Shown one piece after another: positions 28,463 through 36,207 of a stretch of 64,000 nt of DNA. The notes beneath the pieces were generated by a model that did no database searches, had not been told where the DNA came from, and was given only the letters and a program-made list of their open reading frames with translations. Each line of letters opens with the position of its first letter. Position 1 is the stretch's first letter. Location: assembly GCA_017464805.1 (NCBI GenBank), contig JAFTYE010000016.1, forward strand, positions 306,167 to 370,166, given 5' to 3'. Source of the stretch: Clostridia bacterium. GTDB taxonomy: Bacteria; Bacillota; Clostridia; Oscillospirales; CAG-272. The position numbers were made by a program, and so were the translations under genes.

Positions 28463-28915
28463 TTACAGGGTGTTGAGCATCTGCCTTATTTTATCGCACA
28501 TTTCACCCGCCTTTTCCGCATCGCGAACAACCACAAGGACGGTGTCGTCACCGCCCACGCAACCAAGCACCTGGTCATGGCCGATGGCATCAACGCAGGA
28601 AGCCACGGGCTGGGCCATACCCGGATAGGTACGGATCACGATCAGGTTCCCTGCCGCATCCACATGGGTCACCGATTCCGCAAGGGCACTGTTAAAGCGC
28701 GGAACAGGGGTTTCCTGCTTGGTGGGGTGGGTGTACTTATAAACACCGATCGCCGTCATGGTCTTCACAAGCTTAAGGTCACGTATATCCCGGGAAATGG
28801 TCGCCTGTGTAGCGGTATAGCCTGCATCGCGCAGTCGAGTAAGCAGCTCCTCCTGCGTATCAATGCTGTACTTTTCGATGAGCTCGAGTATTTTTTTCTG
28901 TCTATTGTTTTTCAT
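28463..28915 (-). CDS. argR: Arginine repressor ArgR/AhrC
   Basis: A 150-residue hexameric arginine-sensing regulator. The winged helix lies at the N-terminus (TRLRDAGYTATQATISRDIR). The C-terminal oligomerisation and arginine-binding domain carries CVDAIGHDQVLGCVGGDDT. The ATG at 28915 is 9 bases from GGAG; a longer start at 28933 would overlap the nadK stop but has no ribosome binding site. In Clostridia this gene between nadK and recN is usually not next to arginine biosynthesis genes. Confidence 0.95.
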   Translation of the reverse strand: MKNNRQKKILELIEKYSIDTQEELLTRLRDAGYTATQATISRDIRDLKLVKTMTAIGVYKYTHPTKQETPVPRFNSALAESVTHVDAAGNLIVIRTYPGMAQPVASCVDAIGHDQVLGCVGGDDTVLVVVRDAEKAGEMCDKIRQMLNTL

Positions 28916-28929
28916 AACAACCATCTCCG

Positions 28930-29775
28930 TCATTTCATTTTTTGATGCAACAGATCCAAAAGGGTTCGTTCAACAAAGGAAACCATACGAAGCGTGCGCT
29001 TCGACCTTTCTACGATGACCGCATCGCCCGGTTCAAGCAGAAAATTTTCCCGTCCGTCCATGGTGACGGAGATTGAGTCGGATTCGGCGGTATTGCGTAC
29101 ACACAGGGGCTGCGCGGTATCGAAGATCAGAGAGCGATTATAGAAGGAATGGGGACAGATCGGGGTAACGCACACCGCATCAAGCGACGCGGCAAGAATC
29201 GGGCCGCCCGCCGAAAGAGAGTACGCGGTCGAACCGACGGGCGTTGCAAGGATCAGGCCGTCTGCCAGATAGGAAAGGGACTCACCTTCCCCCTGTTGCA
29301 GAGAGAGGGACACAACGTGATCGAGATCCGAGCGGTAAAATACCACGTCATTGACGGGAAGGCGGGGCATTTCCCACCGTTTACCATGGCGTAGCAAGGT
29401 TACTTGGAGCGTCATGCGCTCCTTGACGGTATAGTTACCCTGCACAAGATCCGAAAGCCGTGACAGCTCGGTTGGCTCCAGCTCCGCCAGATAGCCCACC
29501 CTGCCAAGGTTGATGCCCAAAAGAGGGGCGCGCAAGCGAAGGGCGGTGCGAGATGCCTCCAGAACCGTGCCGTCACCGCCAACGGTGATGACACACGTAA
29601 TATCCTGCGGCATCTCACCGGCCGCAAAAAGAGTAACATGCTCGACGTCCGTCGTCGAGCCGTTCTCTTCCATGAAAATCGAAGCACCCTCTGCAGCAAG
29701 AATCTTGGCTACCTGACGGGTCAGGGTAAGCTCCTTATCCTTTTTTTGATTTGGAATGATCAAAAAGTTTTTCAA
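28930..29775 (-). CDS. nadK: NAD kinase
   Basis: A 281-residue NAD+ kinase, the source of NADP+. The GGDGTVLEASR motif near residue 70, NLGRVGYLAE and the glycine-rich TPVGSTAYSLSAGGPI segment are present. It lies 3 bases after tlyA and just before argR in the conserved Firmicutes order. Confidence 0.96.
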   Translation of the reverse strand: MKNFLIIPNQKKDKELTLTRQVAKILAAEGASIFMEENGSTTDVEHVTLFAAGEMPQDITCVITVGGDGTVLEASRTALRLRAPLLGINLGRVGYLAELEPTELSRLSDLVQGNYTVKERMTLQVTLLRHGKRWEMPRLPVNDVVFYRSDLDHVVSLSLQQGEGESLSYLADGLILATPVGSTAYSLSAGGPILAASLDAVCVTPICPHSFYNRSLIFDTAQPLCVRNTAESDSISVTMDGRENFLLEPGDAVIVERSKRTLRMVSFVERTLLDLLHQKMK

Positions 29776-29778
29776 GGA

Positions 29779-30504
29779 TTATTCCCCTTCCTTTATAAAG
29801 TGTGCTAAAAATTCAATATTCCCATCGCCGCCGCAAATGGGAGAGGTGATGTAGCCCTGCGGGGCAAGGCGCACAAGGCGAGCCGCTTCAAAAACGCGCG
29901 AAACGGCTACTTGTCTTGCCTTTTCATCGCGGACGATGCCGCCACGACCGATATGAGTTCGGCCAACTTCAAATTGCGGCTTGATGAGCGTGACCACGGT
30001 CGCACCGCGCGGCAAAAGAGCCGAGAGGGCGGGCAGGATTAGGGTTTGCGAGATAAAAGAAACGTCCATGACGGCAAAGGTCGGTGTTTTTTCAAAATCA
30101 GCGGCCTTCATATAGCGGGCATTGTACCCCTCCATAGAAACCACGCGAGGATCGGAAGCAAGAGCTTTTGCCAGTTGGCCGTTGCCGGAATCCACCGCAT
30201 ACACCAAGGCAGCTCCCTTTTGTAACAGGCAATCGGTGAAGCCACCGCTGGATGCACCGATATCCAGCGCAACACATTTACTCGGTGAGAGCGAAAACGC
30301 GATGAGTGCCGCTTCCAGCTTCAAACCGCCACGGCTGACGTATGGGAGATCACACACCAGAACCTCATCCCCCGCGCGCACCTCATAGGATGCCTTCGTG
30401 ACGGGAGATCCATTTACCGTAACAGCCCCCTTGTTGATCAGCATTTTTGCGCGACTGCGACTGGCGGCAAGGCCTTCTGCCTTGATATATTCATCGATTC
30501 TCAT
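29779..30504 (-). CDS. tlyA: TlyA family rRNA 2'-O-methyltransferase
   Basis: A 241-residue protein with an S4 RNA-binding domain at 1-60 (ASRSRAKMLINKGAVTVNG) and an RrmJ/FtsJ-type methyltransferase domain with the SAM loop ALDIGASSGGFTDCLL. TlyA proteins methylate ribose positions in 16S and 23S rRNA; some are called hemolysins, a name that should not be taken as function. The ATG overlaps the preceding stop by 4 bases. Confidence 0.95.
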   Translation of the reverse strand: MRIDEYIKAEGLAASRSRAKMLINKGAVTVNGSPVTKASYEVRAGDEVLVCDLPYVSRGGLKLEAALIAFSLSPSKCVALDIGASSGGFTDCLLQKGAALVYAVDSGNGQLAKALASDPRVVSMEGYNARYMKAADFEKTPTFAVMDVSFISQTLILPALSALLPRGATVVTLIKPQFEVGRTHIGRGGIVRDEKARQVAVSRVFEAARLVRLAPQGYITSPICGGDGNIEFLAHFIKEGE

Positions 30505-30968
30505 GAAACGAGAACCCCGAGCGAGGGAAAGAACAAACCAATTACAATGCCAAGCAAGGCACCCATCACAACCTGCAAGGGGGTGTGACCAATCAGCTCT
30601 TTCAACGCTTTTTCGGTATATTCGGGCTTGCCTGAAAAAAGGTCGGCAACGATCTGATTAAGCAGCTTTGCCTGCTCCCCCGCCGCACGACGTACACCGG
30701 TTGCGTCGTACATGACAACAGAGGCAAAAATAAAGCAAATGGCAAAGGCGGGTGACGCGACACCGCAAACCTTGGCACAACGAAAGGTCAGTGCCGCGAC
30801 CGTGGAGGCATGAGAGCTTGGCATACCGCCGGATCCCCAAAGTCTCTGCATATCCAGCTTTTTTTCCTTATACAAGGTGGTCAGTATTTTGAAGAACTGC
30901 GCAATGAAATAGGCAACAACGGCACAAATGAGCATGTCATTGCGAAGTAGATCCTTGAATATTTCCAT
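30501..30968 (-). CDS. Divergent PAP2 family membrane protein (DUF212)
   Basis: A 155-residue integral membrane protein of the DUF212/divergent PAP2 group (YuiD-like). The phosphatase-like signature GSGGMPSSHASTVAAL is intact, with further conserved VVMYDATGVRRAAG. The likely substrate is a lipid-linked or prenyl phosphate, which fits its place next to ispA, but this is inference. The ATG at 30968 follows a weak purine-rich site; an upstream extension lacks family features. It sits where dxs is often found in this operon. Confidence 0.88.
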   Translation of the reverse strand: MEIFKDLLRNDMLICAVVAYFIAQFFKILTTLYKEKKLDMQRLWGSGGMPSSHASTVAALTFRCAKVCGVASPAFAICFIFASVVMYDATGVRRAAGEQAKLLNQIVADLFSGKPEYTEKALKELIGHTPLQVVMGALLGIVIGLFFPSLGVLVS

Positions 30969-30984
30969 ATTTTTTCTTTCTTTT

Positions 30985-31875
30985 TCAGTGTGTTCTATGC
31001 AAAAGCATATCGGCGAAAAGAAGAAGATTCTCGGAACCGTCAAAGACTTCAATCGCCGCCTTTGCTTCATCTGTCAGAAGTTCTGCCTCGCTATAAGCTT
31101 CGTTTTTATCTGCAAACGTGAGGAAGGTAGTCTTCCCGTCCTTTTCATCCTGCCCCGTTTGTTTGCCGAGGGTGGCCGTGTCTCCGTAGCGGTCAAGGAT
31201 ATCGTCGATGATCTGAAAGGCGAGGCCGATTCCGCCGGCATATTGACGGCAGGCGTCAAGCGTTTCTTCATCCGTCACCCCTGCGGCAATGCAGCCCAGC
31301 TCCGCCGCGGCGGTGATCAGGGCACCCGTTTTGCGTTTGTGCAAGCGCATCAGCGTTTCCCTGTCAGGAGAGATCTTTTCGGCTCGGATATCCATCATTT
31401 GTCCACCCACCATACCGCGCGCTCCTGCCGCCTCGGAAAGGCAGCGTACCGCGCGCACCGCGTCGGTCGGGGAAACGGATGCACGGGTCAGAGCTTCGAA
31501 GGCCATGGTCAGTAGCGCATCCCCCGCAAGAACTGCCTCGGCCTCTCCGTACACCTTATGATTGGTCGGCTTGCCGCGACGAAGGTCATCATCATCCATG
31601 CACGGCAGATCGTCATGGATCAGTGAATAGGTGTGTACCATTTCGATGGCTGCGGCAAAATAGAGGGCGTTCTCCAGTCTGCCGCCAAATAAGTCACAGA
31701 AAGCAATGGTCAAATAGGGGCGAATTCGTTTTCCGCCTGCCATGGCACTATACCGCATGCTCTCAAAAAGCAGGGACAGATCCGAATCCTTTTCTTCCAG
31801 AAGATCGAGAAGGCGAGCTTCCGTTTGCTCCGCAGCAAGCGTCATGGCTTGTTTCAGGTCGTTTTGTTTCATCAT
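30985..31875 (-). CDS. ispA: Polyprenyl synthetase (farnesyl/geranyl diphosphate synthase)
   Basis: A 296-residue short-chain prenyl transferase. The first aspartate-rich motif (DDLPCMDDDDLRRG) and the second (IIDDILD) are intact, with GGKRIRPYL upstream for diphosphate binding. The length and position after xseB point to farnesyl diphosphate synthase. Its start overlaps the xseB stop. Confidence 0.95.
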   Translation of the reverse strand: MMKQNDLKQAMTLAAEQTEARLLDLLEEKDSDLSLLFESMRYSAMAGGKRIRPYLTIAFCDLFGGRLENALYFAAAIEMVHTYSLIHDDLPCMDDDDLRRGKPTNHKVYGEAEAVLAGDALLTMAFEALTRASVSPTDAVRAVRCLSEAAGARGMVGGQMMDIRAEKISPDRETLMRLHKRKTGALITAAAELGCIAAGVTDEETLDACRQYAGGIGLAFQIIDDILDRYGDTATLGKQTGQDEKDGKTTFLTFADKNEAYSEAELLTDEAKAAIEVFDGSENLLLFADMLLHRTH

Positions 31876-32120
31876 CCTTCACTTGGCGAAAAGGGTTCTT
31901 CGGTCATTTCGCCTTCCTCGTTTTTGATCAAAATGCGAACACGCTGTTCTGCTTTATTCAGGGTATCGTGACAATACTTTACCAACTTGACCCCCTCTTC
32001 ATAAGCTTCAAGAGACTCGTCAAGGCCTGCCTTTCCCTCCTCCAGCATCGAAACGATCTGTTCCAGGCGGGACAAGGCCTCCTCGAAGCTCCCCTTCCAT
32101 TCCATTTCTTTTTTTGCCAT
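31872..32120 (-). CDS. xseB: Exodeoxyribonuclease VII small subunit
   Basis: An 82-residue helical protein with the family core FEEALSRLEQIVSMLEEG and DESLEAYEEGVKLVKYC. It forms the exonuclease VII complex with XseA, whose gene ends 10 bases upstream. Confidence 0.95.
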   Translation of the reverse strand: MAKKEMEWKGSFEEALSRLEQIVSMLEEGKAGLDESLEAYEEGVKLVKYCHDTLNKAEQRVRILIKNEEGEMTEEPFSPSEG

Positions 32121-32130
32121 GATGTTCTCC

Positions 32131-33399
32131 TTACTTTGTTACATCTGCCGCAACAGACTCAATGCGCGCCTGCACATGTCCGTCGGCAAAACGAAATTGC
32201 AATTCATCATTTTTTTGCACCGCACTTACCGAGGAAACGGCATGGCCGTCCTCTGCGAAGGCGGCACAATATCCACGCGACAAAACCCCGAGCGGACTTA
32301 AAGAATGAAGGCGCGCCGTAGTTTCACGGAAGCCCGCCTGTACCTCTGCAAGCGAGCGGCGGCATGCCGCCGTCATGCGCTCCGTGACCGAAAGAACCAT
32401 GAGTTCCCTGTTTTCCACTAGTGTGACGGGGTTTCTTAACACAGGACGGGCAAGAAAAGCCGCCAGCACGCGACGATTTTGTGTCACCGAGCCTTGCAGC
32501 ATTTGGCGCAAGCGCGCATGCAGGTGATCCAATCTTCTTGCAAGTTCCCGTTGATCGGGAACAGCAATCTCTGCCGCTGCGGACGGTGTGGGAGCACGGA
32601 GATCGGCCACAAAATCCGCAATGGTAAAATCGGTTTCATGCCCGACGGCAGAAACTACAGGGATAGAGCATGCCGCGATTGTTCTGGCAAGCCCCTCGTC
32701 ATTGAAGGCAAACAGATCCTCCATCGAGCCGCCGCCTCGGCCGATGATGAGGACATCTACATCCTTTGTTTTGTCGAAGTAGTGAAGTGCTTCGATAAGC
32801 GAAGCGGGGGCATCTCCCCCCTGTACCAATGTCGGATACAATACAACCTCGGCACGCGGATAGCGTCGGCCGAGAATATTCAGAATATCCCGCACGGCCG
32901 CGCCCGTTGGCGAGGTGATGACACCGATGCGACGGGGCATTTGGGGGATAGGCTTTTTTCTTGTTTTATCAAAAAGGCCTTCTGCCGCCAATTTTTTCTT
33001 TCTTTCTTCAAACGCGGAGGCAAGAGAGCCGACGCCATCCGGCTCCATTGTGCGGACGTTAATCTGATATTGTCCCCCTTGCGAGTAGACAGTAACGCCT
33101 CCCTTGACCACGACCTTCATGCCGTTTTCGGGGGTAAAGGGCACGCGTTCCGCGGCGGAGCGGAACATCACGGCTCGAATAACGCTCCCCTCGTCCTTGA
33201 GGGAAAAATAGAAGTGTCCTGACCGATGGGCCGTGAAGTTGGATATCTCGCCGCACAGGCAAATCTGTTCCAGGAACAAATCCTTCGCAACAAGAGCGCG
33301 GATATATTCGTTAAGCTGTGACACGGTCAAGGTCGGCTGTCCGATCATCTGCGGCGGTGTGCCATCACTCGTCAGAGCGCGAAAGCTTTTCAAGTCCAT
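32131..33399 (-). CDS. xseA: Exodeoxyribonuclease VII large subunit
   Basis: A 422-residue catalytic subunit of exonuclease VII, which degrades single-stranded DNA. The order is an N-terminal OB fold (LTVSQLNEYIRALVAKDL, GHFYFSLKDEG), the catalytic domain (RIGVITSPTGAAVRDIL, IIGRGGGSMEDLFAFNDE, SAVGHETDFTIADFVAD) and a coiled-coil C-terminus ending with LSRGYC. It is followed by xseB. Confidence 0.96.
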   Translation of the reverse strand: MDLKSFRALTSDGTPPQMIGQPTLTVSQLNEYIRALVAKDLFLEQICLCGEISNFTAHRSGHFYFSLKDEGSVIRAVMFRSAAERVPFTPENGMKVVVKGGVTVYSQGGQYQINVRTMEPDGVGSLASAFEERKKKLAAEGLFDKTRKKPIPQMPRRIGVITSPTGAAVRDILNILGRRYPRAEVVLYPTLVQGGDAPASLIEALHYFDKTKDVDVLIIGRGGGSMEDLFAFNDEGLARTIAACSIPVVSAVGHETDFTIADFVADLRAPTPSAAAEIAVPDQRELARRLDHLHARLRQMLQGSVTQNRRVLAAFLARPVLRNPVTLVENRELMVLSVTERMTAACRRSLAEVQAGFRETTARLHSLSPLGVLSRGYCAAFAEDGHAVSSVSAVQKNDELQFRFADGHVQARIESVAADVTK

Positions 33400-33413
33400 T
33401 TCTTTACTTTCTT

Positions 33414-34373
33414 TTACTGTTTCATTTTCTCACGATAGGCCTTTGTCGTAAGGCAAGCTATGCCAACGGCATTGTCTGCCGAAAGGAGCGGCGTTGCAAA
33501 GGCGGCATCGGTGGTTGCAAGCAGCTTTTTGCGGATGATGCTGTTGCACATCACGCCGCCCGCAAAAAGGATCGTTCCCTTTCCGTGTGTCTTGTTGTAC
33601 GCCTGCGCCATACCGCATAGGGCATCTGCCAGATGATGCAACACAAAAGCCGCGACCTGTGCACGGTCGCCCGTTTCCCGATAGAGCGACAGGGCCATAT
33701 TTTCAAGTCCCGAGAGATTGACGTAGCAATCGTCAAGGGGCGGCTTTCTTTTTGGGGTCTTCCCCTCGTAGCCGAGGGCTAGCCTTTCAAGCGCAGGGCC
33801 GCACGGAAAGGAAAGGCCGAGTGCCACACCCACGCGGTCAATGATCTGACCGGCATTAAGGTCCTTGGTGCCGCCGACGCATTCGGCAAGGAAGCCGCCG
33901 CGGACGACCCTAACCGAAAGCACTTCTGTGGTTCCGCCCGACACGTGAAACGCGCCAAAGGAATCGGCACTTTGCAGAGCCTCGTTTTCACAGGACAAGA
34001 GGGCCGCCATGATATGCCCGCATTGGTGGGAGAAGGTATACAGCGGAATGCCCGAGGTTGCGGCAACCGACTCGGCGGTGGCAACGCCCGCCAAAAAGCA
34101 GGGCATATACGACCCCTCTACGTTACGCGGGCGAGAGGACACCCCTACCGCGAGCAGCTTCCCGTCACCGATCGCCTTGCGGAGCTCCTGCATCGCGGAG
34201 GGAATGTTCTTGACATGGGCAAAAAGGGCATCCGACTGGCGGAGCCCACGTTCCCCTTCCCGAACCGGCAAGGGGCACTTGATATTGGCAACGACGTTTC
34301 CGTCAAGGTCTAACAGGCCAAGAGAAGTGGTGTAGTTGCTTGTATCGATGCCGAGGATATACTCATCCCTCAT
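33414..34373 (-). CDS. TsaD/Kae1-like paralogue (M22 family)
   Basis: A 319-residue ASKHA-fold protein related to TsaD, the tRNA t6A transferase, but with diagnostic differences. It opens with GIDTSNYTTSLGL in place of the usual ETSCDET-type start and is shorter than TsaD. The metal-site pair H-x3-H is retained (SHQCGHIMAAL), as are HVSGGTTEVL and FAGGVMCNSI. It is best seen as the second Kae1-like protein found in many Clostridia, of unknown role; a true TsaD should be encoded elsewhere. It overlaps nusB by 11 bases and precedes xseA. Confidence 0.85.
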   Translation of the reverse strand: MRDEYILGIDTSNYTTSLGLLDLDGNVVANIKCPLPVREGERGLRQSDALFAHVKNIPSAMQELRKAIGDGKLLAVGVSSRPRNVEGSYMPCFLAGVATAESVAATSGIPLYTFSHQCGHIMAALLSCENEALQSADSFGAFHVSGGTTEVLSVRVVRGGFLAECVGGTKDLNAGQIIDRVGVALGLSFPCGPALERLALGYEGKTPKRKPPLDDCYVNLSGLENMALSLYRETGDRAQVAAFVLHHLADALCGMAQAYNKTHGKGTILFAGGVMCNSIIRKKLLATTDAAFATPLLSADNAVGIACLTTKAYREKMKQ

Positions 34374-34779
34374 GAGATGCCTCGATCTCCTTTGACACGG
34401 CGTTCAGAATGCCGTTGACAAAGGCACGCGCATTTTCTTCGTCGTAGGTCTTGACAAGCTCGATCGCTTCGTTGATCGACACAGCAGAAGGGATATCCTC
34501 ACGGTACAGCATCTCATACACCGCCATTTCCATGATCGCCATGGATACGGGCGAGATGCGGTTTCTTTTCCAACCGTGGCTGAATTTTTCAATAAGATCG
34601 TCGAGTCGATCCTTGCGCTCGGCAACACCGAGTACTACCTCGCGGATATAGGGATCATCCTCAAACTCACGGACGGTCTTGGCGGTTTCGTAAATATCCG
34701 CCATATCCACGTCCTTTTGGAATCCGCTCTCAAATACGATCGAAAATGCAATTTCTCTTGCCAAACGCCTACTCATCAT
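34363..34779 (-). CDS. nusB: Transcription antitermination factor NusB
   Basis: A 138-residue all-helical NusB, which with NusE binds boxA RNA in rRNA transcription. Recognisable segments are SRRLAREIAFSIVFE, INEAIELVKTYDEENARAFV and NGILNAVSKE. The start is uncertain: two adjacent ATGs (34779, 34776) lack a clear ribosome binding site, while the frame stays open to 34821. It is the first gene of the long run that ends with dnaE. Confidence 0.93.
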   Translation of the reverse strand: MMSRRLAREIAFSIVFESGFQKDVDMADIYETAKTVREFEDDPYIREVVLGVAERKDRLDDLIEKFSHGWKRNRISPVSMAIMEMAVYEMLYREDIPSAVSINEAIELVKTYDEENARAFVNGILNAVSKEIEASHEG

Positions 34780-34850
34780 CTGTCTGTTTACGCACAATGC
34801 GTTTCCTTTGCTTCTTTTCACCGAGGGTACACACCCCCAGTGTATGAATA

Positions 34851-34879
34851 ATTATACACTTTCTCTTTCCAAATGTCAA
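34851..34879 (-). promoter_or_regulatory. Consensus promoter of the nusB-to-dnaE run
   Basis: Minus strand: TTGACA, 17-bp spacer, TATAAT, about 72 bases before nusB. Confidence 0.88.
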
Positions 34880-34971
34880 CTTCTTTCTTACAAAATAAAT
34901 ATAGAATATCTATATTTTTTCTCGTCAAAAGAAATATACACGAGAAAATAAAAGAAAGGGTCCCTCGCCCC

Positions 34972-35000
34972 TTGCTTTTTTTCGCCAAATGTGCTATTCT
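34972..35000 (+). promoter_or_regulatory. Promoter of the small membrane protein gene
   Basis: TTGCTT (34972-34977), 17-bp spacer, TATTCT (34995-35000), 29 bases before the start codon. Confidence 0.6.
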
Positions 35001-35028
35001 TATAAACAGAAACCTCGGAGGTTATTAT

Positions 35029-35460
35029 ATGAAGACTGTTTTCCCCATGATCAAACGCATTCTTTCGCAATCCTGCATTTGCTTCACCCTGTTAGTGCTT
35101 GCCCTGTTCCTCATTGGTTCGGCATTTCCCGGCTTCGGCAATGCCATCGAGGTAGGGAGCATCCTTTCGATATTCGGCTTTTCCCTGCTTCTCTCCTGCG
35201 CCAATCTGATCCTGCGCATCAAAAAAATTCCGCTTATATTGCGAGTGGTGTTACACTTTGTTGCCTGCCTGATTCCCTTTTACGTGATGTTTGTGGTGAT
35301 CATCTCCGGGCGCACGGAAGCCGGGGCGATTTTGGCCGACTTCCTGCTGTTCTTGATCCTGTATGCCTTGATCATGGGGGCGTATCTATTCTTCCGCACG
35401 GCGTTTGAGCGCACGATGGAAAGCAAGGGAAAGACCTACGAAAGTATTTACAAGAAATGA
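35029..35460 (+). CDS. Four-helix membrane protein, DUF3021-like
   Basis: A 143-residue protein with four predicted membrane segments (about 14-33, 39-62, 69-91, 98-121) and a short charged tail (ERTMESKGKTYESIYKK). The LRVVLHFVACLIPFYVMF segment resembles DUF3021 proteins, which often sit next to LytTR regulators; no such regulator is here. GGAGG precedes the ATG at 35029, and the gene has its own promoter and terminator. The family assignment is tentative and the function unknown. Confidence 0.75.
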   Translation: MKTVFPMIKRILSQSCICFTLLVLALFLIGSAFPGFGNAIEVGSILSIFGFSLLLSCANLILRIKKIPLILRVVLHFVACLIPFYVMFVVIISGRTEAGAILADFLLFLILYALIMGAYLFFRTAFERTMESKGKTYESIYKK

Positions 35461-35489
35461 AAAAGAGCCCTCCGCAGAGGGCTCTTTTC
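35461..35489. terminator. Bidirectional terminator after the small membrane protein
   Basis: A perfect 12-bp stem (35461-35472 with 35477-35488) with a 4-base loop and A/T runs at both ends serves this gene and the convergent PII-like gene. Confidence 0.93.
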
Positions 35490-35491
35490 TC

Positions 35492-36202
35492 TTAATCGTT
35501 TTTGTCGTCAAAGAGGCGAAGGCCGGCCGTGTCGGTCACCGGCAGGGAGAACACCACGGCATGCGCCTCGGTGGAGCCGCCCGCCTTTGCCATGATCTCC
35601 TTCATGATGGCGGGCTTGTTCTCCGTGGTGGACACGATATAGATGACCTCTTTTTCCTCGGCGATCGACAGGCCGAAGAATTTATCCGTATACTGCGAGC
35701 CGGTACCCTTTGCGCGGGTCACGGTGCCGCCACGAGCTCCCGCTGCTCTTGCGGCGTCCATGACCAGATCTGTATGTCCCTTTTCACAAATGACGACGAT
35801 CAATTCTGTATGCTGCATATTCAAGTCCTCACTTTCCGATCCGTTTTGTTCCTCTTGGGAAGGCGCGTCCTCGGTGACACCCGCGCAGAAATAGTTGAGC
35901 GCGTCGCGGCCGCCGATGCTGGAGAGCGGCACGGCCAGAGCGATTCCCCGCCCCGGCAGGTCGATGAGCATTTCATGCGTCAGCTTGCCGATCAGATGCT
36001 TCATCTTGCCCTCGGGGAGCAGAGAGATGTTCACCGTTTTCTCGGTTCGCGCGATGCCGAGCAGATCCAGCACAGAGTCTCCCGCCGTTCCGTAAGCGGG
36101 CGTGCTGTAAATGTTATTGACATCGTATTTTTCAAAGAAATTAACAAATTCCTTATCGTCGGCACGGTTGGCGATGGTAACGAAAAAATACATATTCTGC
36201 AT
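35492..36202 (-). CDS. PII-like regulator with two domains
   Basis: A 236-residue protein that looks like two ferredoxin-fold halves joined by an acidic linker (APSQEEQNGSESEDLNM). The second half (about 130-236) has the PII pattern ELIVVICEKGHTDLVMDAAR, a G-rich T-loop-like GARGGTVTRAKGTG and KEVIYIVSTTENKPAIMKEI. The first half (QNMYFFVTIANRADDKEFVN) is a more diverged relative. It lies 5 bases after the DUF1538 membrane protein, so it probably regulates that protein in response to a nucleotide. The ligand is unknown. Confidence 0.85.
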   Translation of the reverse strand: MQNMYFFVTIANRADDKEFVNFFEKYDVNNIYSTPAYGTAGDSVLDLLGIARTEKTVNISLLPEGKMKHLIGKLTHEMLIDLPGRGIALAVPLSSIGGRDALNYFCAGVTEDAPSQEEQNGSESEDLNMQHTELIVVICEKGHTDLVMDAARAAGARGGTVTRAKGTGSQYTDKFFGLSIAEEKEVIYIVSTTENKPAIMKEIMAKAGGSTEAHAVVFSLPVTDTAGLRLFDDKND

Positions 36203-36207
36203 AGCGT

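Noticed and set aside
29779..30504. Hemolysin (a name often given to TlyA)
   Set aside because: The S4 plus RrmJ layout is that of an rRNA 2'-O-methyltransferase; toxin function is not supported.
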